Shown one piece after another: positions 11,400 to 22,038 of a DNA stretch of 64,000 bases. The first letter of the stretch is position 1. The number at the start of each line of letters is the position of its first letter. The notes under the pieces are model-generated. The model worked only from the letters and a program-made list of their open reading frames with translations, was not told the DNA's origin and did not search any database. The stretch is from Acanthaster planci (lineage: Eukaryota > Echinodermata > Asteroidea > Valvatida > Acanthasteridae). The stretch lies in contig NW_019091598.1 in assembly GCF_001949145.1 (NCBI RefSeq), forward strand, positions 92,458 through 156,457, in the 5' to 3' direction. Both the position numbers and the translations under genes were made by a program.

Positions 11400-13290
11400 T
11401 ATCCTTTCTCTTTTTACAGATACGTGTATTTATGACCACCACTTCCGCCCAATTTCAAAATGTATTAGTAAGAACAAAATGGAGCAGCCTTGGATTGCCC
11501 CATCCATTGCAAGCTGTTGCAATCACAAGATATTCAGGTGATATCCATCATAAGCCAATAAGCGTATACCGCTTATCGTAACCGACTGACTGCTAAAACC
11601 CCGCTACGATAACCAACATGACAAAGACTTGGCGTGAGATAATCGAGACTCTTGGCAAGGGGAGAAAGGCAGACATCCCAGAAAACTGCTCTGATGGAAA
11701 AGAGGCCTTCAAGTCCTTCGTTATCGCAAAATTCCTTCGGCTTTCACTCTACTGCAATCGGCCCATCTCTTGACAAGATCTCACTTCATGAATTACCTGC
11801 ACAATTTAAGCACAACTTTTTCCTCATTTTGTCTTTCACCAACTGATGCTCTTGAAGTAATTGAGATTGCTAAAAAGTTGAGCGGTACTACAAGTCCAGG
11901 ATTTGATGGAATTTCCTTGTCTGTTGTCAAATCAACTATCCCTCATATTTTCTCATCCGCTCACCCATTTTTTTAATCTTTCCCTTTCTAGTGGCTTCAT
12001 TGCATCTAAATTTAAAGTTGCTCGGGTGATACCCTTTTTTAGAATGATGATTCTCATCCATAATCATCTTCCGAAATCAGTCCTTCCTTGCCTCTCCTAT
12101 AAATTTCTCGAAAGAATTGTCTACAGCCGACTGCAAATTTCTTTCCAATGTCCTTCTCTTTCCCTATCAATTTGGTTTTTGTTCCGGATATTCTATGGAC
12201 ATGATACTTATTCACCTTACTGATAGTATTTCAGCTGGTATTTAGCTGTCATTTTTGTGGATCTTTCCATAAACTTTAATACCTTTAGTATGATATTTGT
12301 TATTTCTAAGCTCTGTTTCTATGGCGTCAGGGGTTGCGCCCTTGATTAGTTTAAGAGTTTCATGTACCTTGAATGGAGATGTCAGTTCACCATTTTCCAC
12401 AGGTGTAAGTCGTCCAGGAAACCCATCAGCCATAGAATGCCTCAAGGATCTATTCTCGGACCTTTACTCCTTCTTCTGTATTTGCTGACGACACTAACAT
12501 CACCTTGTCTAGCTCTACTTTCGCACCTTGGTTGATGCAGCGAACTACAAACTGACTTAACTCACTTCTGGGTTCAAGGCGAACAAGCTTTCCCTCAATG
12601 CAGGCAAAACGAAATTTATGTTGTTCAGCAAATCCAATTCCCTTCTTGCTCTCACTGTTCTTGTTTGCACTGATGGAGATCCCATTTTGCAGGTCCACTC
12701 AGTGAAGTTTCTTGGAGTCATCGTCAACGACAAACTGACATGGCACAAACATATCTCTTCTCTCTTTAAAATTGTTTCTAAAAACACTGGTGTTCAGTCT
12801 TAACTTCAGACTTTTCTTCCACCCTCCATCTTAGTCTCTATCAACAATACGTTCATCCTTCTTACCTCGGCTATTGCGGCATCGTCCGGGCGCACTCTAG
12901 TAATAGCCAACTGTACTCTCCAGCCATTAGAGTATGCATTAGAATATACACCTGACATTTCTGTGATAATACAGCACCTCTTCTTGCACAACCTAATACA
13001 CTGAAGCCCTCACAGGCATTCACAAACTCCGAACGGGACTCTTCATGTACCAGTCTACTAATAACCTTCTTCCACAGGTATTCACTTCCTACTTTCTGTT
13101 TACAAGTACATATACGTTGCCACAGTATACGACCATCAAACAATCTCTATGTTCCCTCCACTTGCACATCCTACTCCATGAACATAATGCAATTTTGGGG
13201 CCGCATCTCTGAAATGGCATTATCAGGATGGTGAAAACACAGTCGTCAGTGGGCTGCTTTAAGAAATCCTTTAAAGTGGATGTGATCTTC
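11400..13290 (+). pseudogene. Decayed LINE reverse transcriptase
   Basis: Motifs appear in correct order on the plus strand in shifting frames: the pre-RT linker KMEQPWIAPSI (about 11,480), AKKLSGTTSPGFDGIS (about 11,870-11,925), FNLSLSSGFIASKFKVARVIP (11,970-12,030), YKFLERIVYSRL (12,105), FADDTN (12,480), AGKTKFMLFSKSN (12,605) and VKFLGVIVNDKLTWHKHISSL (12,705). A thumb-like tail follows to 13,290. This order identifies a jockey/CR1-type non-LTR reverse transcriptase. The FADD catalytic motif survives, but stops and frameshifts throughout show it is dead. Confidence 0.85.
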
Positions 13291-13617
13291 CATTACGTAG
13301 CATAGCTCCTCTTTTTGTTGCTATACTGAGCATTTATCTTTTTCATTTTTGCGTTTTGTTCCCATTGGTTGCTTAGTAGGCATTGTCATTATCACATCCA
13401 GTCAGTTTTTAATTTCATTTCTGCTTGTTCACCATTTCTGTTTCCTGTTGTTGATTCTGGCATGGCAACATATGAGCCTTTGGCTTCTGCCTCTGCCACC
13501 ATACATGTGCTTGTTACTTGACAATCACTTTGTGTGATCTACTGTTGACTTACTAGTACTTTCTTTTTTGTAGTTTTCAGCAATATGGAAGTAAATGTGT
13601 TTATAAATGAAAAAAAG

Positions 13618-14009
13618 GCTGCTGGAATTGAAATGCAACATCTGGCACAGAACTTGTTCAAGCCAAACTCTGCTTCACTGGAGAGATATGCACATGTATC
13701 TTGCTTCCCACTGTCCATTACTTCATTGCTGATGATGTCATCCTCTGAGGAATCCATGTCCAGGGTAGCTGAGCTGGATAAAGATTGGCTGCTATTTATG
13801 GTGACTGCTGCATCATCAGAGTTGGTACTTACAGGAAGATTGGTTGATGGTTCATCACAAGGTTGGATTTCAGTGATGGTTACTCGGTTACTGTCATTTG
13901 TGCAGTCAAGGCGAGTCAGCTTTCTCTCAACTTCATCTTGAGACGATGTGATGTTGGTGCAACTCCCCGAGGATGAGAAACTGAGAGTATCAAGCTGGTA
14001 CTCGGTCAT
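13618..14009 (-). CDS. Polycystin-like membrane protein, copy 2 (5' half)
   Basis: The minus-strand frame runs from a region with candidate acceptors (GAGTACCAG or TACTCTCAG near 13,980-13,995) down to AGCAGC at 13,618, where similarity to copy 1 stops. It shares with the 1.4-2.15 kb exon the order ERK, LD.TN, TEI.PC.EP, LPVSTNSD, QSLS and a final CIS-AAF leading into the first helix. The Ser/Asp-rich loop is somewhat shorter. The frame continues past the break (to 13,539) into unrelated sequence with a strong donor (GTAAGT at 13,553-13,548), so an altered exon that splices from there is possible. Otherwise it is a broken gene. Confidence 0.45.
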
Positions 14010-14503
14010 GGCTCGGTGTCAGAAAGAAGGATTTGCAGAAGACACTTATGTGTGTAAATCCTCGGGCAAGATGTTTATCAGCCTCATTCATCTTGGTCTT
14101 GTCAATCTCAGCCGAAGATATAGTTGGTATGTCCTCATTTCTTGTGGAGGAACTGCTTGGAATGGTGTGATATTCAGGCCTCTCCTCCAATACTGACTGC
14201 AAGACTATGAGACACATACATGTACATGTAAGTCTTTATAACGGCAATGATTTCGGTCTCCTCAACCTTATAATTCTCACTAACATTCTTTTATTTAGAG
14301 CATAATCCTGCCAACTACTTTCTCACTCTGAAGAAGAAAGATTTGTAATATTTAGAACATTGAAAAATTCAATAAACCGTGAAAACACTTTACAAAAGCA
14401 AATGTACATTGACCATATAAATATTTCGAAAAAAAAGAAAAGAAACCCACACATACATACATGTAACATGACACAGACTACAAAAAGGCACGACATATGG
14501 GAA
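14010..14503. other. No gene recognised
   Basis: A further minus-strand frame (13,990-14,217) precedes the copy 2 exon and could belong to the same gene, with KHLARGFTHISVF loosely recalling the H-W-SVF segment after the PLAT domain in polycystins. This is too weak to call. The rest is AT-rich with an ACATGTACATGTA word at 14,217-14,230. Confidence 0.3.
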
Positions 14504-14729
14504 ATTCGGGCACAGTTTGTGACGGCGTCCCTTGTTACATCGGTAACTTTTATTGCCCATTATTTTCACATTACAACAGATTAAGTCATCATTATTTGCC
14601 AAAGATGAAGCACACCACTAGAGCCTAGCAAGATTTAGAACAATGTCAATTTAGAATCCACATGCAGGGAAAAAGGATGGTTATTTTCACTGATGTAACA
14701 AGGGACGCCGTCACAAACTGTGCCCAAAC
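14504..14729. mobile_element. 226-bp MITE with about 39-bp inverted repeats
   Basis: The left arm begins ATTCGGGCACAGTTTGTGAC and continues GGCGTCCCTTGTTACATC. The right arm (14,689-14,729) is its reverse complement with two or three mismatches. The interior is AT-rich and non-coding. This is the structure of a short non-autonomous DNA transposon; the superfamily is not assigned because no clean target-site duplication is visible. Confidence 0.75.
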
Positions 14730-14786
14730 TTCGTGGAATGACCCATATACAAGACACCACATGACACTACTCTTCAAGATGTACAA

Positions 14787-15003
14787 GATGTAGTTTAGCT
14801 GAACCTGTCACTAGAATGTATTGATTATGTGCTTGAGACTGATCATCAGCCTCCTGCTTGTAAGGCATCTTGTGTTTCTTCACCAAGCAAGGTGTAGTTT
14901 AGCTGAACCTGTCACTAGAATGTATTGATTATGTGCTTGAGATTGATCATCAGCCTCCTGCTTGCAAGGCATCTTGTGTTTCTTCACCAAGCAAGATGTA
15001 GTT
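14787..15003. repeat. Tandem duplication, 104-bp unit, two copies
   Basis: Unit 1 (14,787-14,890) and unit 2 (14,891-14,994) are nearly identical, differing at about three positions. A third copy starts with GATGTAGTT and stops. High identity points to a recent duplication. It lies just right of the 226-bp MITE. Confidence 0.9.
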
Positions 15004-16159
15004 GTACTGTACAGTTTCATTTGGTCATTTTACTAAAAGAAACCTGTCATGCACGCTGTCTTATTAGACTCATTATTAGATAGTCGTGCATGGTCAATTT
15101 GGACTAATTATAATAACAAGGTCTGGTCATGAAAAAGTGTCTTATTTGACTAATTTATAAAATGATTTGTAATGTAAAGGAAATAATTAGTAATGCACAA
15201 AAATTTATTTAGTAAACCACAAAAATTAACTAGTAATACAAGGTGACAAATTAGTCGTTTGGACAAAGTAAATTGTTCTTTGACCGTATTGACTGGGAGT
15301 ACTTAACACATTTTCAAAATAAACACAAGATTCCCAATTCCTATTTGACACTTTATTTTAACTTGTCAACAATGTTCTAATTGAAATTGTAAAAGCATGC
15401 CAAATTACGCTACTCTTTATGTACAGAGGAATAACATGACCGTTTTAGAACAGACAGTGGAACAGAGAATATTTGCTACACTAGACATTATTTTTAAGAG
15501 TTCAAGTAATTTTTTAAAAAGGAATCCTGTGGCTATTTATAAAATAATAAAATGCATTACACCATTGGGAGCCTCATTGGAAGCCCCGTACCTTTCAACT
15601 TAATCTTTCTTTTTATTAATTATTTGGTTGTGAAATTAAAGGCAAGCCTTTCTATTTGCCGTATCCAATCCAGATGACAGGTTCGGGGACCATGTTAAGA
15701 GCTGTTTGGTAACTCTTGCATAGTGCTCTGAAGTTAGATAGTAGCTGAGAAATTTTAAAGTAAGAGAAAGTAAAGTTTGTAGATGTAATTAATGGTTAAG
15801 GCCAATTAAAATTAATTCCCTGTTTATCATCTCCCGACCGGATTTTTCCTACCGGCCAGACTGTTTTGATATTTCCAACTTTTTAATAAATTTCTGGCCC
15901 ATCAACCTTGCAGATGTTTCTGCGCCACAAAAATGGTCTTGTGTTTTTTTTAATTCACTAGTCTTGCCCTCAACCATGACCGTGATATATGGAACACTAA
16001 GGTATTAATATACTGTACAAGAAAGGTATTTTTAGAGTTAGAAAAGTCTGTAAAATACTAACTTCAAATATCAAAGGTCCTCCCAGCCCCAAAATATAAC
16101 TTTCATTGAGTGATGATAAACAAGGAATTAATTTTAATTGGCTTAAACAAAAACTAATA
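15004..16159. other. No gene recognised
   Basis: Very AT-rich sequence (about 15,040-15,640 especially). No coding frame, RNA gene or clear repeat boundary is recognised. Confidence 0.4.
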
Positions 16160-16334
16160 CAGTCAAACCTCGTTAATAAGAGGTCCTTTGGACTTGGCAA
16201 ACTACCTTGTTATAACAGGAACCCTGTATTATTAGGAATGAAAACAATGAAAAAGAAAGGATTGAGACCTAACAATTTCCTTGTCTTAAGCAGAACCTTG
16301 TATTAACAGTGCTCTTCTTAACGAGGTTCAACTG
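16160..16334. mobile_element. pogo/Tigger-like MITE with TA target duplication
   Basis: The element starts CAGTCAAACCTCGTTAA and ends TTAACGAGGTTCAACTG, near-perfect inverted repeats flanked by TA on both sides (16,158-16,159 and 16,335-16,336). CAGT..AACCTCGTTA ends and a TA duplication are the signature of Tc1/mariner elements of the pogo/Tigger branch. At 175 bp it has no transposase and would depend on one in trans. Confidence 0.85.
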
Positions 16335-16599
16335 TAATGATTTTTTAGACCACAGATATGAAACTTACCTGTCTCCCCCACAGAGACTTTGCTTCCAAGT
16401 GATGAATTAAGCGAAAAGTAAAAAGTGGACTTCATGCAATTTCATTGACTTTTTGTAAAAAACCTCATGAATCCAACAAAATGTATACCACTATAACCAG
16501 CCGTGACAATTTAAAAGTTGTTTTTTCCTTTCATCATGTTCATCATTGTAAACCTACCAAAATGATAAAATAAATCTTGAGCACAACAGAACCTTTTTA

Positions 16600-16860
16600 C
16601 AGCACAAAATGTGACTGATGCCGAATCGGTATTTGCTGTTTCGATTTGCTTAAGCGTGAAAACAAAAACTTGCTTAAAAACAAAGGACACCAGCTCAAAC
16701 TCTGATTGTCATGCTAACCAAAAGACAGGTAAATATGATCCCAAAACAATAAACATGTATATCACATGGAGTTTTGGCTGGTTTCCTGATTTTTTAAGCA
16801 AAGTTTTCTCGCGCTTAAGCAAATTTTTTGCTTAAGCAGCTCTATGAAACTGGCCCCAGC
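16600..16860. repeat. Dispersed repeat rich in GCTTAAGC
   Basis: The palindrome GCTTAAGC or its half recurs at about 16,650, 16,672, 16,792, 16,813 and 16,830, and the right edge reads GCTTAAGCAGCTCTATGAAA then CTGGCCCC. Repeats with such subterminal palindromes are usually non-autonomous DNA transposons. Boundaries are approximate. Confidence 0.45.
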
Positions 16861-17589
16861 TGGACTACATGTTTACTTTTTGAGTAGCATTCAGCATTTT
16901 CTTGCGAGACTTTAATGAGATGTTCCCCAAAACAAGATAGAAGCTTCCAAACTTCATGTTCTGGACCTTACTACCACGAGGGTTTGCAACATTGAACTCA
17001 TGGTGGTAAAGCTTGATCTGCAATTCTACTTTCTGTGTAGAAAACAATGCATTTCTCTTGAAATCAGGCCATGTACATGTATACAGTCTTCTAAAGCATC
17101 ATTTTGTGAGAAATGATTACTGTACACTTCAGCAACACATCCTTTGTTTTTAACAGTTCTCTTATAGTGTCTAAGCAGGAACATACTCAAATGTTTTCGT
17201 CCTTCCTTGGTACATTTTCTACCGGTGCAACAAAATCAACATGTTGAGAAATTTATCCCTCAAGAGCCTTTTTGAGAACTCTGAAAGTGCTTTTTCACAT
17301 TGAGACTCTCAAAATATATCCGACAGCCCCAACTAGTTAAGGTCATAGTTTATCTGCATCTGCACCACCTCTTTCCAAAGTGGCAACAACTCTTTGAGAT
17401 AAATCCTCATGGAAATGCTGCAACATTCCAGAAGCACGCCTTGCCATGTAACAATAACAGCATGGAGTATTCATTCGGTCTACTAAATTGGGCCTGCCTA
17501 GCTTAGTGAACAGGTTACATTTTTATCTGTTACTTTTGCCATTTAATGCTTATTTAATAAGTTCGATATCACGCTTGAGGGTATTGTCG
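16861..17589. other. No gene recognised
   Basis: AT-rich sequence with several short frames on both strands but no motif I recognise. Part of it may be decayed LINE sequence continuous with the fragment that follows. Confidence 0.35.
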
Positions 17590-18578
17590 AACTAAATCCG
17601 AGGCATACCGAGTAGGTGAAGTTTTTCTATCATGGCTCTCATACAGTTGCTGTTCATCAATCTCTGTTTGTCTGCTTTCCTCGGCTCTGGGACAGCTTAC
17701 CGAATGATGTCACTGAAAGTATTCTTTTTAGTCTAAAACCTCATGAACAAATTAGAAATTCACTGGTTGAGTATTGAATAAATTTTAGTGTGTATGACAT
17801 TCAATGTACATTCCATTTTTATTCCATTTTCATACACCTTAACTGTTCTTTGCAACTAAGTGCCTTTTTGTGTACATGTGTTGGATGTTGCAGATGCACT
17901 GCTTACACAATGTACTCTTATTATACTTGTTTTCAGTTGTATACTTGGTTTTTTTTTTCGACAATTTTTTCTTTCTTGCAGAGTGCCAGAGTAAATAAGA
18001 ATATGAATGGTTTTCACAACTTACACTGTGCAATTTTCTAGTTGGATTGCACGGTCCTCTGCGTTTTTTATCCCCCATTGTCTTGCCTACTATAGTCAGG
18101 AATTTGATCGCAGTGGAGGTTTTTTCTTGTGTATTTAAATATACCATTGGTTGTACATGTGTATGATAAGATACTTATATATTTTTGTAATTCGAGCGCT
18201 ATAGTTCTTTCTTTTTTTTTTAGTGTTTTGTCTATTTTAATTGTACAAAGATCTCTTTGTGCATGTTTTTACTTGTATTTTTCTTTTGTATTTTTTGAAG
18301 TATATGGAAATTACAGCATGAGTGCATATTTGTTTAAATGTTGTTCATGTTTGTGTCTCTGTAATTTGCAGAGGGGGGGTTCTTTTGGTTTTTTTCCTCT
18401 CTCTCTCTGGTTGGTTTCAGCATTTGGGAGAGCCACTTCATAGTGGTTTAGTTCGCTTTTTGGCAATCCCTCGGGGGTGCTGTTGCCATGTCCTGTCTTA
18501 GCTACTGTTCCTTGATTGTATATGTGCCTGTGTTTTGTCTTGTCTTCCCTGAAAAATAATAAATCAAATGAAATGAAA
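17590..18578 (+). mobile_element. LINE 3' end (RT tail, 3' UTR, A-rich tail)
   Basis: The frame around 17,674-17,777 reads FPRLWDSLPNDVTESI and ends in a stop, the typical C-terminal segment of CR1/jockey-type LINE proteins (LWNSLP..I). A T-rich 3' UTR of about 800 bp follows, ending AATAAATCAAATGAAATGAAA at 18,578, a LINE-like tail. The 5' part is missing, as expected for 5'-truncated insertion. The tail abuts a separate minus-strand transposon-like gene, suggesting insertion into it. Confidence 0.7.
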
Positions 18579-18945
18579 AGTGCAGGCAGCACTTGATTCT
18601 TATGTTCCTCTCTTAGTCCAATTAATAAAGAGACAATTTCATGATTCACATCAACATGAACGTCCACTTCATCGGACCTGTCCCCATCGCATGTTCTCTG
18701 TCAAAGGCCTCTTCTTGATCACTGTCCTGTCATCTTGAACAATTTGTTTAGCACACTTGAAACAGTGTTCCACCCAGAAGTCATGATGTTTTGATTTGAT
18801 ATGACACCGAAATTGCCTGCTATGTTTTTTTTGTATTCGCTGACAACCATCAATGCTACAGTGCACTGATGTGTCGTCCTGAGCATGTTTATAATGCTTG
18901 AGAAGTTTGGAAAATGTCTGTGTGTTAAGTATGCAAAACATGCCT
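18579..18945 (-). pseudogene. Fragment of a C2H2-finger transposon-like gene
   Basis: The minus strand encodes LLKHYKHAQ, then a single zinc-finger-like block C-x4-C-x12-H-x4-H (VHCSIDGCQRIQKKHSRQFR then CHIKSKH), then after a frameshift near 18,700 an acidic linker and NHEIVSLLIGLREEHK. Genes with one such finger, an acidic spacer and a LL.GLREKH-type segment occur in many copies in invertebrate and fish genomes and are generally treated as transposon-derived. The frame is cut at 18,579 by the LINE tail. The family assignment is from memory of the pattern only. Confidence 0.5.
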
Positions 18946-20348
18946 CAAGGTACATGTATATTTACAGACATTTACGGAAAGTTAGTCCTTTGCACTTTCA
19001 TTTACTAAACTCCAAACTTCTCTGCCTTTCAAACTCTACCGGTTTTTCTTAAAATCAGTACATATTTGGAGTCTATACCTGAAATTGAAAAAGTGAAAAT
19101 TGCATCACAACCCATAGGCCTGATAAAAATATAACTGGCCTACTTAACACTCACGAGTGTAACTGGCACAAAAATTTTACTATTTTTAACAGCTGCTTGA
19201 CAGTGCTAAGGTATCCAGTCTAACACTTTCAACTTTTAAATTTCACGGCAGTCAATCCAAACAAACTTGCAAAAAGTGGAGTTCAATCAACTGAATTCAA
19301 AGCATCATTTTCTGATGTTTGTCCCAAATATTTACAGCCAAAATTTGTACCTCAAGGAATTTATATACAATGTTTATCAAGAAAAATATGCATACATGTA
19401 GTTTAGGATATGTGTTCGTTTATAACTACTCTAGTATATTCTGAAAAGTATTTGACACTGGCAATCAGTTGTCTTATTCTTAGCCTTGAGTATTTCATAC
19501 CCAAAAGTGCCAGATTGCAAGCTTCTGTTCTGAAGAACTAAATGATTTTACGTTAACTATTTTCACTTTTGAAAATTCTGAACTCTGCATGCTCTCTGGT
19601 GCATCTTAGAGCATTTGCTGGGTTTTTCAGTTGCTTTTCACTGGCAAAATGAGACTGACTTAATGGACCTTTTGCTGGATTTTGTTTAATGACCACTGCT
19701 TTTTTTTATTCATATAAAGTCACTTCACATGTCAGACACAAACACATTAATATGAAGACATTAACACGCTGGCGAAATTAATGTTTCTGCATTTTTATGT
19801 AAAGTGAATACATGTGCATTTAAATTGACATAGAGCACATGTAAAGCAAATTCTTGGATCTAGTAACCACTTGTAGACAGTTGAAACAAATGATGCTGAC
19901 AAAATTTTGCTTGTAAATACGAAGTAAGACAAAACATTGACATAATAAAATAAAAGATATAATTACTTAGATGTTTATGTGACATAGGCTACATGCAAAA
20001 AGACTTGTACCTGACTTGGTCACAAGACGTCACACTCACTTGTGGTAAAATGTAGTTGAACTTCAGTGAAAAGAAACACAATTTGACTTGAGATAATTCC
20101 ACATGTGACTTTACTTCAAAGGTGGCTGTTTCAATTACCTTGGCCGTTCTTTTACTCTACTTTTTCTGTCATGCACGTGCCCTGACCTGGCGCAGCTAGC
20201 TCGCGGCGCTGCGCACGCGCGGCGCGCGCACGTTCCACAAAGACTGGTTCTGCTATGGCCCCGTCGACTAGTATCTTAAAGTGAATAGGAGATGGGAACT
20301 AGTGTCAAAGTGAAAAACTGAAACGTCGCGCGATCTCCACTGATCTCT
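18946..20348. other. No gene recognised; GC-rich patch at the right
   Basis: From 18,946 to about 20,160 the sequence is AT-rich with no coding signal. A short CpG-rich patch at 20,180-20,240 (GCGCACGCGCGGCGCGCGCA) stands out sharply from its surroundings. It could be part of a repeat or a promoter, but no gene start is evident next to it. Confidence 0.4.
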
Positions 20349-20675
20349 GGGTGCGTTCGATTAGCTTACACGTGTAAGTCAAACCATGGAGGTAGAATAA
20401 TTCTACTCCATGGTCAAACTTACCGAGAGCGTTCGCTTAGCCATCACGTGATCTTCGTGACTGCCCTGGTGTCAGCCACCACTACCCCAGCTGGCGAGCG
20501 GGCCTCTGGGGGCTGCCCGAGTGCAATGACCTAACGGATGGACTGTTCATGCATAGACGTACATGATGGAACGTGGCGGGGACTTGACCTTTTTCCCAGA
20601 ATGCCTTGGCGAACACAGCGTTTGATTAGCCTCATTTCGAGTCTTCACTTGCAGGGAAGCTAATCGAACGCAACC
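20349..20675. mobile_element. PIF/Harbinger-like MITE with TCT target duplication
   Basis: The left end GGGTGCGTTCGATTAGCTT and right end AAGCTAATCGAACGCAACC form 19-bp inverted repeats with one mismatch, flanked by TCT on each side. GGG-type ends with a 3-bp duplication fit PIF/Harbinger-type elements. The interior carries a second hairpin around ACCATGGAGGTAGAAT (20,384-20,415) and no transposase. Confidence 0.75.
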
Positions 20676-20677
20676 TC

Positions 20678-21071
20678 TATAGAGTACCGAAGTATGACGT
20701 CACTGTGAACCAGAAAGTGCAGTGCAAACGAATGGAGTACGCGCACGTGTTGGTTCATACCGAAGAGTACCGAAGTGAATACGTCACGCGCACAATTAGT
20801 CTGTAAAAGGCATCAGCGCGTGGGTATGCATTCACCGCGTTAACTTGGGGGCAAGTTCTTTTGTTAGGAAAATTTGAACCGAGTTGTGGGGACATTTCTG
20901 AGTCCCCACAACGTTTTCGTCCGCACAAAATCGGTGAAATGTCGAGTGTATGTCCCCACAACTACGGTGAGGGAGTGTGTGAACCAGCGCGTGAACCAAC
21001 ATGCGCGCATACTCCATTCGTTTGCACTGCATTTTCTGGTTCACAGTGACGTCACATTTCGGTACTCTATA
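20678..21071. repeat. 394-bp foldback with 80-bp arms
   Basis: The left arm (20,678-20,757), starting TATAGAGTACCGAAGTATGA, is the inverted copy of the right arm (about 20,992-21,071), ending TTCGGTACTCTATA. Pairing is high over all 80 bp. Inside lies an independent perfect 11-bp stem. The element begins within 2 bp of the Harbinger-like MITE, so one may have inserted at the end of the other. Confidence 0.8.
20883..20912. repeat. Perfect 11-bp hairpin GTTGTGGGGAC
   Basis: GTTGTGGGGAC (20,883-20,893) and GTCCCCACAAC (20,902-20,912) pair perfectly around an 8-nt loop. TGTCCCCACAACT recurs at about 20,950. These look like remnants of a terminal-repeat family within the foldback. Confidence 0.7.
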
Positions 21072-21240
21072 ATAAAATATGGAAGGGCTGCGCAGCACCG
21101 TGATCAGAATATCGACGAGAATATAATATCAAATCAGTGCTCTGAAATATGTTATTGCCGAGCTTTCGGTAACTGAGTACCTTCTTCAGGGCAAACAGAT
21201 TCAGTTCACTGAATCTGAATCATTAATACATTTAGTTAAG

Positions 21241-21600
21241 TACCGCAAAATACACAACCCCGCGAAATAATATAACCCCACACTAATGTGTAACCCCGCA
21301 AAATTACACAAGTCCGCCAAAACAGTCAATTCCCGAGATTAAACCCACACACATTTACATGTATATAGGCCTACCCTGCAAAAATTAAATTTTCGAAACT
21401 TGTACCATTCCTAAAAAGTAGATAACCCTGCAGAAATATATGACCCCGAAAATAATACAACCCTACAAAATGTTAATTCGACAAAATTATATAACCTGCA
21501 TAATTGTATAACCCGGCATAAGTACAACTCGGCGGCAAAAATTGTAATCCCCAAGCCAAAAAGACAACCCCGCAAAATAATAGTTTCGCAAAAGACTACT
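21241..21600. repeat. Degenerate array of AACCCCGCAAAATA units
   Basis: Over about 360 bp a loosely repeated phrase recurs every 15-25 bases: ACAACCCCGCGAAATAATA, ATAACCCCACACTAATG, GTAACCCCGCAAAATTACA, and so on to AACCCCGCAAAATAATAG. Spacing and sequence drift make it neither a clean satellite nor random DNA. Confidence 0.6.
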
Positions 21601-22038
21601 AAATTTTACACTATTCAAATATCGACTGGACTTTTGGTTAAGCAATGTATTGCTGTGACAGAATAATATCCCAGCAAACCTGATTTTTTAGTTCGTGAAT
21701 CTGGCTTTAATAAACCTTTGCAAGCTAATGACCATCAGGACGACCTTCACTTCAACACTGGCTTCTTATTAATGTGTTTCACATTCTTGTGAAAACCTCG
21801 ATTGCATTTGTTTAGCACGAAGAAAAGAAATCAACGAAAGTTCACTGCTCGAAAAAGGCTACTTGATGTATTGATTACATAAGATCATTGACTCACAAAA
21901 TAATCCATCAAACGTCTAGTTTCCATCACAAAAGCTCACTGGCGTCCAGTGTACAACCCTGAACAATAAGCAAAACTAAGTTGAGGAAGGAAATATACAT
22001 GTACGTGGCAAGGACAGGAAAGCAGGAGAGACACTCAC
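21601..22038. other. No gene recognised
   Basis: Non-coding spacer or intron downstream of the minus-strand candidate exon. No feature is recognised. Confidence 0.35.

Larger units (their letters stand above)
10036..13617 (+). mobile_element. Broken non-LTR retrotransposon between two exon halves
   Basis: This interval separates two stretches that are contiguous in the paralogous exon at 1.4-2.15 kb. On the plus strand it holds a decayed LINE: an ORF1-like region, an AT-rich patch, then a reverse-transcriptase region with many stops and frameshifts. The right end reads ATGAAAAAAA, a plausible 3' tail of a plus-oriented LINE. No target-site duplication is visible at the boundaries. The left boundary coincides with a usable minus-strand acceptor, so an old intron that later received a LINE is also possible. 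The element is not functional. Confidence 0.65.
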
